Below, piece by piece: positions 9,620 through 18,060 of a stretch of 64,000 bases of DNA. Positions within the stretch are counted from its first letter, which is position 1; every line of letters begins with the position of its first letter. This DNA comes from a bacterium OM1 bin76. GTDB taxonomy: Bacteria; Actinomycetota; Acidimicrobiia; Spongiisociales; ZC4RG35. The notes beneath the pieces were generated by a model that had not been told where the DNA came from, searched no databases, and saw only the letters and a list, made by a program, of their open reading frames with translations. Position numbers and translations under genes: made by a program. The DNA is taken from assembly GCA_002238785.1 (NCBI GenBank), contig MPNA01000004.1, forward strand, positions 124,001 through 188,000, in the 5' to 3' direction.

Positions 9620-10114
9620 ATGCCTGAGTGGAGTGAGGTTCTAGTCATCTTGTTGGTGGCGATGGTGGTGTTTGGCCCCCACCGTCTGCCCGCAATGGCG
9701 CGCAAAGCCGGCAGAATGGTGGCCGAATTCCGGGTGGCCGCCCGCGAGTTGCGGGAAGGCATCGAGAAGGAACTGGCGGTGGAAGAAATGCGCGAGGCCG
9801 CCAAGGAGGTGATGGCAACCACCAAGGACACCGGCAAGGAACTGCGCACCTCCCTTTCCGACTCCGAGAAGGCATTGCGGTCCACTCCCCCGCTGGCCAA
9901 TCCGACCGACACCAAAGCAGGAGCGCAGCGATCGAGCCAGACCGCCAACCCACAGGAAGGCAGCACCCCGGCCGCCGCCACCGCAGATCCCGACAACACC
10001 GAGCCCAACCCCGCCGCCACACCGGAGACCGGCGTCGCACCAACTGAGGACGCCCCCGGAGGATCGCCTCCCAACCTGGCCGCCGAGGAATCGCAGCCGG
10101 ATCAACAGACATGA
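9620..10114 (+). CDS. tatA: TatA/TatB-type twin-arginine translocase subunit
   Basis: 164 residues: a short N-terminal membrane helix (VLVILLVAMVVFGP), the FGPHRLP hinge, an amphipathic helix (LPAMARKAGRMVAEFRVAARELREGIEKEL), then a Pro/Ala/Thr-rich disordered tail. The Glu near the N-terminus and the long amphipathic helix resemble TatB. Actinobacteria often carry a single TatA-like protein beside tatC, so the subtype is open. It overlaps tatC by 4 bases (ATGA). The order tatA-tatC-helY is the same as in mycobacteria. Confidence 0.88.
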   Translation: MPEWSEVLVILLVAMVVFGPHRLPAMARKAGRMVAEFRVAARELREGIEKELAVEEMREAAKEVMATTKDTGKELRTSLSDSEKALRSTPPLANPTDTKAGAQRSSQTANPQEGSTPAAATADPDNTEPNPAATPETGVAPTEDAPGGSPPNLAAEESQPDQQT

Positions 10115-10830
10115 GCGACGAAGGTCGCCAACCCCTTCTTACCCATCTGAACGAATTGCGATGGAGACTGGTGAAATCGGCGGCGGCCGTCCTGATCGGG
10201 GCGACCATCGCCCTGATTTTCGGCACGTGGATCAAAGACCTCCTGCAACTCCCTTATGACCGCGCCTTTCCCGGTGAGGAGAACACCCTTCAGGTGCTGG
10301 CCCCCACCGAAGAGTTCTCGGTGCTGATGAAGATCGCCTTCTTCGGAGGAGCGGTCCTGGCCAGTCCGGTGGTCATCTATCAGATCTGGATGTTCATAAC
10401 ACCCGCCCTCACCCGCCGGGAGAAAAAGTGGGCGATACCGATCGTTATCTCCTGCACGGTCCTGTTCTGCGCCGGGGTTACTGTGGGCTACCAGACCATG
10501 GGGCGCGGCCTCGCCTTCCTGCTGGGCATCTTCGAGGATGTGGCCAACAACCTGCGGCTCACGGATTACTTCTCGTTCGCCATCCGCTTCCTGCTTGCCT
10601 TTGGGATCTCCTTTCTTTACCCGGTCTTCCTGTTCACTGCCGCCGCCGCCAACCTGGTTACCTCAAAGCAACTGGCGCGCGGAAGGAGGTGGGCAGTGCT
10701 GCTGGTGGTGACTGGAGCGGCGATCATCACACCGACCGGGGACGTGCTGACCCTGGCCATGCTCTCAGTGCCGCTCTACGCTTTCTATGAAATCACCTAT
10801 TGGCTGGTCCGGCTAGTGCTCAGAAAGTGA
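10111..10830 (+). CDS. tatC: TatC: twin-arginine translocase receptor subunit
   Basis: 239 residues with six predicted membrane helices. The N-terminal signature HLNELRWRLVKS binds the twin-arginine signal. The P1-loop APTEEFSVLMKIAFFGG contains the conserved Glu. FITPALTRREKK and FGISFLYPVFLF follow in family order. TatC recognises folded Tat substrates at the membrane. Its start overlaps tatA (ATGA) and its stop overlaps the helicase start (GTGA), so three genes are coupled. Confidence 0.94.
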   Translation: MSDEGRQPLLTHLNELRWRLVKSAAAVLIGATIALIFGTWIKDLLQLPYDRAFPGEENTLQVLAPTEEFSVLMKIAFFGGAVLASPVVIYQIWMFITPALTRREKKWAIPIVISCTVLFCAGVTVGYQTMGRGLAFLLGIFEDVANNLRLTDYFSFAIRFLLAFGISFLYPVFLFTAAAANLVTSKQLARGRRWAVLLVVTGAAIITPTGDVLTLAMLSVPLYAFYEITYWLVRLVLRK

Positions 10831-13376
10831 ACCGGGCGCCGCTCAGCCGCGAGTTTCTGGATCGCCTTCCCTTCCAACCCGACTCCTTCCAGACCGAAGC
10901 GGCGTCGGCGCTCGAAGATGGCTTTAACATCGTTGTGACGGCCCCCACCGGAGCAGGCAAGACACTGGTGGCCGAAGTGGCCATCCACCTCGCTTTGGAG
11001 AAGGGACTGCGGGCCTTTTACACCACACCCATCAAGGCTCTCTCCAACCAGAAGTACGGCGATCTGTGCTCCTACTATGGAAACGCCAAGGTGGGACTGC
11101 TCACCGGTGACAACGCCATCCGGGGAGATGCCCCGGTGGTGGTGATGACCGCCGAGGTACTGCGCAACATGCTCTACACCGACCCGGAGCGACTGTCGGG
11201 TGTTGGGGTGGCCATATTGGATGAGGTGCATTTCTTGGCCGACCGGTCCCGTGGAGCGGTGTGGGAGGAGATCATCATTCACGCACCTCCACAGTTGCAG
11301 GTGGTCTGTCTTTCCGCAACGGTATCCAACTCATCGGAGTTCGCAGCGTGGGTGCAACAGTGTCGAGGAAGGACTCGGCTGGCGCGGGCCACCCAAAGGC
11401 CCGTCCCGCTGCGAGACACCTACGGTCTGAGGGACCGCTTCGGGCCTCAGCACCTCCGACTGCTTCCCACCTTCGTGCAAATGGAAGGAAGAAGAAAGCC
11501 CAATCCCCGGATCATCTCAATGCTGTCCAGCGGCCGCAATCGTCGACGGTTTGCAACGCCCCGCCGCCCCCAGGTGGTGGAAGCTCTGTTTGACGAAGGG
11601 CTTCTGCCTGCCATCTACTTCATCTTCTCAAGGGCCGGTTGCGAAGCCGCCGCTTCGGCGGTCACCAGCGCCGGCATCCGGCTCACCGCACCCGAGGACC
11701 GGCGGATCATCCGCTCGGTAGCCGAGTCCCACACGGAGAACCTATCGGATCACGATCTGCAGGCCCTTGACTATGCGGGATGGTTGGATCGCCTCGAGTC
11801 GGGAGTGGCATCTCACCACGCCGGTATGGTCCCCGCCTTCAAAGAGGCGACCGAGGAACTGTTCGCCGCAGGACTGCTGGGTGTGGTGTTCGCCACCGAA
11901 ACCCTGGCTCTGGGGATCAACATGCCGGCGCGAACCGTGGTGCTGGAGTCCCTGACCAAGTTCACGGGAGAGACACACGAAGCCCTGGGGCCGGGAGATT
12001 ACACACAGCTAACCGGCCGCGCCGGACGCCGGGGAATAGACACCGAAGGCTTCGGGATCGTGCTCTATTCACGGTATGTGCCCTTTCAGGAAGTGGTGAA
12101 AGCGGCCGGGACCGGCGCCCACCCTCTGGTATCCAGCTTCCGGATCACCTACAACATGGTCGCCAATCTGGTGGCCAACTACCCCGCCCGGCAAGCTACG
12201 GAACTCCTATCCGCTTCTTTCGCCAGTTATCAGCAGGCGTCCCGCCTAGAGACCGAGCAACGCCTGGCGGTAGACCTCTCCAAGCGGCTCCAACAGCAGG
12301 AGCAGGACAGCATGTGCGAGAAGGGATCGGTGTTCGACTACCTGGAACTGCTCCGAAAGGGCAGGTCAAACGCGGGTGGACTGCTAAACACTCTGCGAAT
12401 CGGGGACGTGTTCGAGATTCCCTCGGGCCGTCGGTCGGGCCGCTATGTCGTCCTGCGAAGAATTGCCCGACGGTCCAAGGCGCCACGGGTGCTGGCTGTG
12501 TCCGAGTCGGGGACCGCACTCTCGATGGGCGCCAGGGAGATGGTGACAGGAACGACCCGGGTGGGCCGTCTGGCGGTTCCCAAGCGGCGCCACGCCAACC
12601 ACCGGGTGTTGAATCGGGAGATGGCCTCCCGCCTTCGACGGTTGCCTCGAGACAAGAGGACATCTTCGCGCTCAGGTCGGGGGCCCCGGCCGGATGAGCA
12701 TCCAGTGGCGGCCTGCCCGGATCTTGACTTCCACTTGCGCCAGGCTCGTAAGGCGATTCGCACTCGCCGCCGTCTCGATCAACTCCAAAAGGACGGAGCT
12801 TGGGCCACCAAGAGCGTGCAGAGCCGCTTTGCCTCAGTGAAGGGATTGATGGAAGAGTGGGGGTACCTGTCAGAATGGAACGTCACTCCCGCCGGACAAC
12901 GGCTTCGGCTCGTCTACAACGAAAGAGACCTACTGATCTCCCAGTCGGTGCTGAGAGGCCTGTTCGACAACTTGAGCCCCGAAGAGACCGCCGCTTTCGG
13001 ATCCGTCTTCGTTTACGATCCCCGGAACACTTCTCCTCCCTCCACACCCTGGCCCACCGCCCAGCTTGCCAGTCGATGGACGAAACTGGTCGAATTGACC
13101 GAAGAACTCAATCGGGCCGAATTGGAGCGGCGCATCGAACCCACTCGTTTTCCCGAACCCGGGGGCGCCGGTGACATGTATCGATGGGCAAGGGGCGCCT
13201 CCCTTTCCGAGATGGTGGAGAGCGGGCAGACCCCAGGCGACTTCGTCAGGACGGCCCGACAATTGGTGGACCTCCTGAAGCAGCTTCGCGATGCGTTTCC
13301 CCGCATCTCGGACTCCACGCGCACCGCCCTGCGCCGCATAGACCGGGGGGTGGTAGCCCCCCATCTCCACCTGTGA
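10827..13376 (+). CDS. helY: HelY: Ski2/Mtr4-like DEAD/DEAH-box helicase
   Basis: 849 residues from GTG 10827, which overlaps the tatC stop (an in-frame TTG at 10800 is less likely). Motif I TAPTGAGKT (about 39-47), motif Ia TTPIKALSNQK, DEVH (motif II), CLSATV (motif III), HHAGMVP and QLTGRAGRRG (motif VI) are all present. The C-terminal part has the helical DSHCT-type domain typical of Ski2/Mtr4 proteins. This is the actinobacterial HelY, presumed to act on RNA. The gene ends the tatA-tatC-helY unit. Intergenic 13377-13526 follows, with a TATACT box at 13466-13471 as a possible -10 for the next gene. Confidence 0.9.
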   Translation: MNRAPLSREFLDRLPFQPDSFQTEAASALEDGFNIVVTAPTGAGKTLVAEVAIHLALEKGLRAFYTTPIKALSNQKYGDLCSYYGNAKVGLLTGDNAIRGDAPVVVMTAEVLRNMLYTDPERLSGVGVAILDEVHFLADRSRGAVWEEIIIHAPPQLQVVCLSATVSNSSEFAAWVQQCRGRTRLARATQRPVPLRDTYGLRDRFGPQHLRLLPTFVQMEGRRKPNPRIISMLSSGRNRRRFATPRRPQVVEALFDEGLLPAIYFIFSRAGCEAAASAVTSAGIRLTAPEDRRIIRSVAESHTENLSDHDLQALDYAGWLDRLESGVASHHAGMVPAFKEATEELFAAGLLGVVFATETLALGINMPARTVVLESLTKFTGETHEALGPGDYTQLTGRAGRRGIDTEGFGIVLYSRYVPFQEVVKAAGTGAHPLVSSFRITYNMVANLVANYPARQATELLSASFASYQQASRLETEQRLAVDLSKRLQQQEQDSMCEKGSVFDYLELLRKGRSNAGGLLNTLRIGDVFEIPSGRRSGRYVVLRRIARRSKAPRVLAVSESGTALSMGAREMVTGTTRVGRLAVPKRRHANHRVLNREMASRLRRLPRDKRTSSRSGRGPRPDEHPVAACPDLDFHLRQARKAIRTRRRLDQLQKDGAWATKSVQSRFASVKGLMEEWGYLSEWNVTPAGQRLRLVYNERDLLISQSVLRGLFDNLSPEETAAFGSVFVYDPRNTSPPSTPWPTAQLASRWTKLVELTEELNRAELERRIEPTRFPEPGGAGDMYRWARGASLSEMVESGQTPGDFVRTARQLVDLLKQLRDAFPRISDSTRTALRRIDRGVVAPHLHL

Positions 13377-13526
13377 GACGGCGGCGAAGAAGAAAAGGGG
13401 CCTTGCGCAATTCGGGTTGGACAACACAGGCCTGGATATCCCTCCTCTGTTCCATGTTTTCGGTCTATACTTCCGCTCCGTTTCTAAGGCCCTAACCGCT
13501 GTGACAACCAGGAGTTGTACGCCACT

Positions 13527-13889
13527 GTGAGACACTCCAAGACTTTCGAAGAGAAATACGACGACGACATCGACGACGACATCGAGCCCGAGGATCCGTT
13601 CGGGGAGGAGGATCCTCGTTTGGACGAGGACGACGAAGGGGAGGACGATGACGAACTGTCCGGCCTGGAGGTCGAAGAGCTCAAGATGGTGGAAGAAGGC
13701 ATCTCCGGCAAGGTCCTCACGTCCCAACAGGCGATGGAGGTGGCGGGTATGCGTCGGGAGGAGCTTTCGATCAATCCCGATGATCATGCGATCCGTCAAT
13801 ACGAATTCTTGTGTGAATCCTGTTTCCTGGTGAAGAGAGTCACCCAGAGAGCCTCAGCCTCCTCCAAGATTTGCGTCGATTGCCGTTGA
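13527..13889 (+). CDS. DUF4193-family zinc-ribbon protein
   Basis: 120 residues from GTG 13527 (an in-frame TTG at 13515 is possible). The first 60 residues are extremely acidic (runs of Asp and Glu). The C-terminus carries two CxxC pairs, CESC and CVDC, in the EFLCESCFLVKRV...KICVDCR arrangement of DUF4193, a small family nearly confined to actinobacteria. The four Cys likely bind zinc. Function unknown; it lies between helY and the NUDIX gene and shares no visible operon signal with either. Confidence 0.75.
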   Translation: MRHSKTFEEKYDDDIDDDIEPEDPFGEEDPRLDEDDEGEDDDELSGLEVEELKMVEEGISGKVLTSQQAMEVAGMRREELSINPDDHAIRQYEFLCESCFLVKRVTQRASASSKICVDCR

Positions 13890-13947
13890 ATCCTCTCCGC
13901 TCGCATGGCATTTTCGATCAGGGTCGGGGATGGGGAAGTGCTTCTCG

Positions 13948-14361
13948 ATGACCGCTCAACAACCCAAACCGACCCCGATACCCGGAGTGGGAGTAGTGAT
14001 CATTGACAGTCGGAACAGATTGCTAATGGTGCAGCGGGGCCAGGGGGCAGGTGTGGGACTGTGGGCGGTGCCGGGCGGCAAGGTCCGCTGGGGCGAGACC
14101 TGGCGGGAGGCGGCGAGACGGGAAGCCCTGGAGGAAACTGGGCTGGAGGTAAAGATCGGACCCGTGGTTTGGGTCGGAGAAGCCGTGGACCCCGGCCAGA
14201 CCCCTGAATGGCATTTTGCGCTGGTCGACTTCTTTGCAGAAGTGGTGGGGGGAGAGTTGCGGGCCGGAGACGATGCAGCCAAGGCCCGATGGGTTCCCTT
14301 GAACCAGATTGCCGAATACCCCCTGGTTTCCACCATGCGCTCACTCCTGGACATCTTGTGA
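13948..14361 (+). CDS. NUDIX hydrolase
   Basis: 137 residues from ATG 13948 (GGGGAAG 9 bases upstream; ATG 13930 is an alternative). The Nudix box is perfect: G-x5-E-x7-REA-x-EE-x-G-L starting at GKVRWGE. It is preceded by WAVPGG and followed by a beta-strand LEVKIGPVVWVGE. Such enzymes cleave nucleoside diphosphates linked to another group; substrate not determinable. The stop overlaps the next gene's GTG (GTGA), so NUDIX and HAD proteins are coupled. Confidence 0.9.
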   Translation: MTAQQPKPTPIPGVGVVIIDSRNRLLMVQRGQGAGVGLWAVPGGKVRWGETWREAARREALEETGLEVKIGPVVWVGEAVDPGQTPEWHFALVDFFAEVVGGELRAGDDAAKARWVPLNQIAEYPLVSTMRSLLDIL

Positions 14362-15143
14362 GGACCGGCCGCGTAACGGTGCTGTTCGACCTCGATGGGG
14401 TGGTCTACCTCGGAAGGGAAGGAGTGGCAGGCGCCGCCCAAGCCCTGACAGAAGTCGAGCAGCGGGGTTTTCGGGTGCTGTTCTGCACCAACAATTCCAG
14501 CCGCACTGTAGCGGCGACAGCCCGAAAGATCCGATCCACCACCGGCTACCCGGCCCGGATCCAACAGGTGTTCACCTCGGCGATGGCCGCCGCCCACCTG
14601 TTGGCCGAAGAGCGCCCTCCCTCTCTGGTGCTAGGCGGGCCCGGCATTGTGGAGGCACTGGAGGGCATCGGCGCACCGACGGTGGACGACTGGAGAGAAG
14701 CGGAGGCGGTGGTGATCGGCTTTGCCCCCCAACTCTCCTACGAACTCCTTCGTGACGCCTGCCAGGCAGTGTGGGCCGGCGCCAGCCTGATCGCTACCAA
14801 CACCGACCCGAGCTTTCCCACCGATGAGGGTGTCTGGCCGGCGGCGGGCGCGATAGTGGCGGCGGTGGAGTACGCCACAGGACAGCAGGCTCGTGCAGCC
14901 GGGAAGCCGCAGGAGCCCATGATCCAGGTGATCCGAGAGCGGGTAGCCAACGACAACGTGATCATGGTGGGAGATCGACCCGGAACCGACCTGCAGATGG
15001 CCGTCAACGCAGGGTGGCGCTCAGTGCTGGCGCTCAGCGGCGTCACCAAGACCCCGCCGGATTCTCCTTCTCCTGATGCAGTGGTTGATTCCATTGCAGA
15101 CCTGGGAACCCTGCTCGATGAGTTGGAATCAGGCAAGCCGTGA
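14358..15143 (+). CDS. HAD-IIA (NagD/PGP-like) phosphatase
   Basis: 261 residues from GTG 14358, which overlaps the NUDIX stop. HAD motif I is FDLDGVVY (about 10-17), motif II LFCTNNSS, the C2-type cap lies in the middle, GKPQEPM carries the motif III Lys, and motif IV is MVGDRPGTDL. This is the NagD/phosphoglycolate-phosphatase/p-nitrophenylphosphatase subfamily. In many actinobacteria a HAD-IIA gene sits beside tyrS or TlyA genes; here it is beside a NUDIX gene instead. Substrate unknown. Confidence 0.88.
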   Translation: MRTGRVTVLFDLDGVVYLGREGVAGAAQALTEVEQRGFRVLFCTNNSSRTVAATARKIRSTTGYPARIQQVFTSAMAAAHLLAEERPPSLVLGGPGIVEALEGIGAPTVDDWREAEAVVIGFAPQLSYELLRDACQAVWAGASLIATNTDPSFPTDEGVWPAAGAIVAAVEYATGQQARAAGKPQEPMIQVIRERVANDNVIMVGDRPGTDLQMAVNAGWRSVLALSGVTKTPPDSPSPDAVVDSIADLGTLLDELESGKP

Positions 15144-15251
15144 CAAGGCGCTCCATCCCGGTACCCCGCAGGTTCACCGGCATCCGGACCGCACCCCTCA
15201 CCCTCCCGAAGACCGATCACATGGCTTCCGAGGTTTGCTACCGTTTGGGGC

Positions 15252-15830
15252 ATGGCCGATCAGGTTAACTTCGAACAGGACGTCACGGACCTGGTTCCCC
15301 AACTGTATGGCATGGGACTGCGCCTGGCCCGCAACCGCCCGGATGCTGAGGACTTGGTGCAGGAGACCCTGTTGAAGGCCTACCGCAGCTATCACACCTT
15401 CAAGGAAGGGACCAACCTCAGAGCGTGGCTGTTTCGCATCTTGACCAACACCTTTATTAATGAGTACCGGCGGCGTTCCCGCCGGCCCAGGGAGACGGAA
15501 TTGGATGACGGAGGAGAGGTCACCCCCTACGGCTCCAACGCACATAACCAGGTCCGCTCCTGGGCGCGGGCGCCTGAAGATCAACTGATCGAGCAGATAT
15601 TCGAATCCGACATCCTGGAAGCGATCGAGAATCTGCCGGTCATCTATCGGATTCCGGTCTTGCTGGCCGATGTGGAGGGCTTGTCCTACAAAGAGATAGC
15701 CCAAACGCTGGACGTACCCATGGGAACCGTCATGTCCCGCCTGCATCGGGGAAGAAATGCCCTCCGAAAAGCGTTGTGGGAGTATGCAAGTAAGCGGGGA
15801 CTGACCCCAACGGAGGTTCCACATGTCTAG
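15252..15830 (+). CDS. SigR/SigH-type ECF sigma factor
   Basis: 192 residues: sigma region 2 ([58 protein letters not shown]) with the DAEDLVQE core-binding signature. Region 4 is [41 protein letters not shown]. The region 2.4 sequence and the overlapping zinc anti-sigma gene mark it as the SigR (Streptomyces)/SigH (mycobacteria) group that answers thiol oxidation. ATG 15252 has GGGG just upstream. It overlaps the anti-sigma gene by 8 bases. Confidence 0.9.
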   Translation: MADQVNFEQDVTDLVPQLYGMGLRLARNRPDAEDLVQETLLKAYRSYHTFKEGTNLRAWLFRILTNTFINEYRRRSRRPRETELDDGGEVTPYGSNAHNQVRSWARAPEDQLIEQIFESDILEAIENLPVIYRIPVLLADVEGLSYKEIAQTLDVPMGTVMSRLHRGRNALRKALWEYASKRGLTPTEVPHV

Positions 15831-16071
15831 AGAGTGCCGACAGGTGATCACCCACTTGTACAGCTATGTGGACGGCGAGTTGGAAGTCGAGACCGAGCAT
15901 CGCCTGGTGCAGCACTTTGAGTACTGTCCGCCTTGTAAGAACATAGAAATCGTGGAGCGTCGCGTTCGCTACACCATCAGGCACCACCTCACAGAGGAGG
16001 TGCCTGATGTTTTTATGGAGAGGCTTCGGGGACGGTTGGCTCAAGAGACGCGACGCTTAGGTTGGAGATAG
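15823..16071 (+). CDS. Zinc-containing anti-sigma factor (RsrA-like)
   Basis: 82 residues. It has the ZAS motif of RsrA/RshA: an N-terminal Cys ([19 protein letters not shown]), then HFEYCPPC (HxxxCxxC). Oxidation of the CxxC in this family releases zinc and frees the sigma factor. It overlaps the sigma gene by 8 bases, the typical arrangement. It ends with a short helix that wraps the sigma factor. Partner assignment is by context and family. Confidence 0.88.
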   Translation: MSRECRQVITHLYSYVDGELEVETEHRLVQHFEYCPPCKNIEIVERRVRYTIRHHLTEEVPDVFMERLRGRLAQETRRLGWR

Positions 16072-16085
16072 GAGCCGGGTAATCT

Positions 16086-16370
16086 ATGGGGGGCATGAAC
16101 TGGCGAAGGTGGATGCTCCTGGCTTCGATGGCTGCCACCGTCTTGGCGTTGGCGCTTCCTGCCCTCGCCCAAGAAGAGGGCGGGACAGAACCGGCGGAGA
16201 TCGTACCCGCCGTGGTGGTGGAGGAGACCGCCCCTGCCGAGAAGGTGCCCGACTGGACATATCGTTATCTGGTGCCTACCTGCATCGCTCTGGCCTTGGT
16301 CTTCTGTGTTATAACGGTGGTTCTCTACTTCACCAGAGTGGTCCGATCTCGTTACAAATCAGTTAGTTGA
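16086..16370 (+). CDS. Small secreted/membrane-anchored protein, unknown
   Basis: 94 residues (ATG 16086; ATG 16095 also possible). An N-terminal signal peptide (RRWMLLASMAATVLALALPALAQ, likely cut after ALA) precedes an acidic Pro/Val/Glu-rich exposed part. One membrane helix (LVPTCIALALVFCVITVVLYFT) and a basic cytoplasmic end (RVVRSRYKS) finish it. It starts 15 bases after the anti-sigma gene, so it may belong to the thiol-stress unit. No known domain. Confidence 0.6.
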   Translation: MGGMNWRRWMLLASMAATVLALALPALAQEEGGTEPAEIVPAVVVEETAPAEKVPDWTYRYLVPTCIALALVFCVITVVLYFTRVVRSRYKSVS

Positions 16371-16411
16371 CAAACCCCCCGTCCCGTCCTGCCACGGATG
16401 AGGATGCCATC

Positions 16412-17350
16412 ATGGTCACCGAAACCCGAAGATTGGATCATTTGGCCGCGGTCCTCTCCGACCGCGTTGAGTTTCCCCGAGGCCCCTTGGTTATTGCCCT
16501 GTCGGGTGGCGCCGATTCGGCCGCGGCTGCCTGGCTGGCCAACCGCACGAGCCGGGTCTGCCGGGCCATTCATGTAAACCACCGTCTTCCCGACTCGTCC
16601 CACCTGGCAGGTTCCGCCCGCTCCATCTCCCGGTGCCTGGGTATGGAGCTTTCCGAAGTGGTGGTCCGAGAAGAGACCGACCGGACCGAGGACGCCTTGC
16701 GCACCGCCCGCTACCGGGCCCTGACGGAGAACTCCGGGCCTCGGGAAGTCGTGATCACCGCACACACTGCCGACGACCAATCCGAGACCGTGCTCCAGAA
16801 TCTGTTGCGCGGGGCCGGTCTGGACGGACTGGCAGGGATCCCCGCCCACCGCGGCCGGTTTCACCGCCCCCTGCTGGGCGTGTGGCGTTCGGAGACCCGG
16901 GAGTTGGCAACCCTGGCCGGTCTCCCCTGGGTGGACGACCCTCAGAACGATGATCCCCGGTACCTGCGGAACCGGATCAGGCGGAGTCTCATCCCCCAAT
17001 TGGAGGCGGAGTACCAGCCCAGGCTGCGGGAGGGCTTGGTGAGATTGTCGGCGCTGGCAAGTGCCGACCTCGCCTACCTGGATGAGGAGGCCTCCCGCAT
17101 CCGGGTGGCCATCTCTCCCGACGGTTGGCCGCAGATCTCTTGCAGCGGCCTGGTGGGGCTTCCTCGGCCCATCTCCTCACGGGTGGTGCGACGAGCATTG
17201 CGGATGGTCCGGGGCCCGCACGGGGGCGCCGCCGCCGAAGTACAACGGGTACTGGATGTGGCCCATGGGACAACATCTCGGACCGAATTGGGAGGAGGCG
17301 TGATCGTAACCCGCCTCGGCGACCGGTTGTTAGTGGCCGGAGGCGGCTAA
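16412..17350 (+). CDS. tilS: TilS: tRNA(Ile)-lysidine synthetase
   Basis: 312 residues from ATG 16412, chosen because GAGGA lies 7 bases upstream and the longer TTG form adds only a non-conserved leader. PP-loop ATP-binding motif ALSGGADSAA (about 29-38), VNHRLPDSSHLAG, and the HTADDQSETVLQNLLRGAGLDGLAG block with the LRNRIRRSLIPQL substrate helix are all typical. TilS converts C34 of the CAU-anticodon tRNA-Ile to lysidine and is essential. Next gene hpt begins 14 bases later; tilS-hpt-ftsH is a common actinobacterial order. Confidence 0.93.
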   Translation: MVTETRRLDHLAAVLSDRVEFPRGPLVIALSGGADSAAAAWLANRTSRVCRAIHVNHRLPDSSHLAGSARSISRCLGMELSEVVVREETDRTEDALRTARYRALTENSGPREVVITAHTADDQSETVLQNLLRGAGLDGLAGIPAHRGRFHRPLLGVWRSETRELATLAGLPWVDDPQNDDPRYLRNRIRRSLIPQLEAEYQPRLREGLVRLSALASADLAYLDEEASRIRVAISPDGWPQISCSGLVGLPRPISSRVVRRALRMVRGPHGGAAAEVQRVLDVAHGTTSRTELGGGVIVTRLGDRLLVAGGG

Positions 17351-17364
17351 GGTGTATTGTGTCG

Positions 17365-17886
17365 ATGGATTCGATAGAGCCATTTCTCTCATCTGACCAG
17401 ATCGCCGCCCGGTTGAAGGAGATGGGCGAGAGCATCACCGCCGACTATGCAGGGCACGACCTGCTGATAGTGGGAGTACTGAAGGGCACGTTCATGGTGA
17501 TGTCCGACTTGGTCCGCCAGATCAGACTCCCCGCCCAGTTCGATTACATGGCCGTCTCGTCCTATGGCGCGGCCACCAAGACTTCCGGGGTGGTCCGGGT
17601 TCTCAAAGACCTCGACCAGGAAATAGCGGGACGACATGTCCTGATCTGCGAAGATATAGTCGACTCGGGGCTGACGCTCAACTACCTGATCAAGAGTCTT
17701 GCGGTGCGCGGCCCGGCCTCCCTCGAGATCGCCGCCCTTCTCTACAAGGAAGGCATCCAGCGGGTTCCGGTGGACGTCAAATACGTCGGATTCAGAATCG
17801 GGCCGGAATTCGTCGTAGGTTATGGGTTGGATTTCGATGAGAAGTACCGGAACCTGCCTTACGTGGGCATATTGTCCCAGTCCTAG
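17365..17886 (+). CDS. hpt: Hypoxanthine phosphoribosyltransferase
   Basis: 173 residues from ATG 17365 (GTG 17359 possible). The PRPP-binding motif is VLICEDIVDSGLTLNYL (about 93-109). LIVGVLKGTFMVMSDL and YMAVSSYGAATKTSGVVRVLKDLD provide the flexible loop, and VDVKYVGFRIGPEFVVGYGLDFDEKYRNLPYVG the purine-specific C-terminus. The enzyme salvages hypoxanthine (and often guanine) to the monophosphate. The mobile element begins 11 bases after its stop. Confidence 0.93.
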   Translation: MDSIEPFLSSDQIAARLKEMGESITADYAGHDLLIVGVLKGTFMVMSDLVRQIRLPAQFDYMAVSSYGAATKTSGVVRVLKDLDQEIAGRHVLICEDIVDSGLTLNYLIKSLAVRGPASLEIAALLYKEGIQRVPVDVKYVGFRIGPEFVVGYGLDFDEKYRNLPYVGILSQS

Positions 17887-17896
17887 ATTAAACTCT

Positions 17897-17920
17897 GGGA
17901 TTTATATCGAATAGTTGACA
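17897..17920. repeat. Left terminal inverted repeat of the TnpB element
   Basis: This 24-base end is repeated in reverse complement at 19345-19368 with two differences (bases 5 and 17 of the repeat). The last six codons and stop of tnpB lie inside it, so this end doubles as coding sequence. Confidence 0.8.
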
Positions 17921-18060
17921 ACTGTCAGGCTGTCGTTCTCCGGTACTGTTCCGCAGCCTGTGAGACCGCCTGACTTTCCCGGAGGGGAGGCAGGTCTTCC
18001 ATCCACATCTTCTATAGCGCGGCTGCATCGGGGTTTCCCGCCCGACCCGGGAATTCTTCC
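17897..18060 (-). ncRNA. Candidate omega-RNA (TnpB guide RNA) scaffold
   Basis: On the minus strand the 3' end of tnpB holds stems expected of an omega-RNA: CAGGCTG/CAGCCTG (17954-17960 with 17926-17932, loop 21 bases), TGACA/TGTCA (17916-17927) and a palindromic CGCCCGGGCG near 18065. The RNA would run out of the element at 17897, so the guide would begin in the host flank, AGAGTTTAATC reading leftward. This is inferred from how TnpB RNAs arise at the 3' end of the gene. Boundaries are approximate. Confidence 0.45.

Noticed and set aside
15160-15251. SigR-type autoregulatory promoter (GGAAT-N18-GTT) before the sigma gene
   Set aside because: No string with the required spacing was found with confidence.
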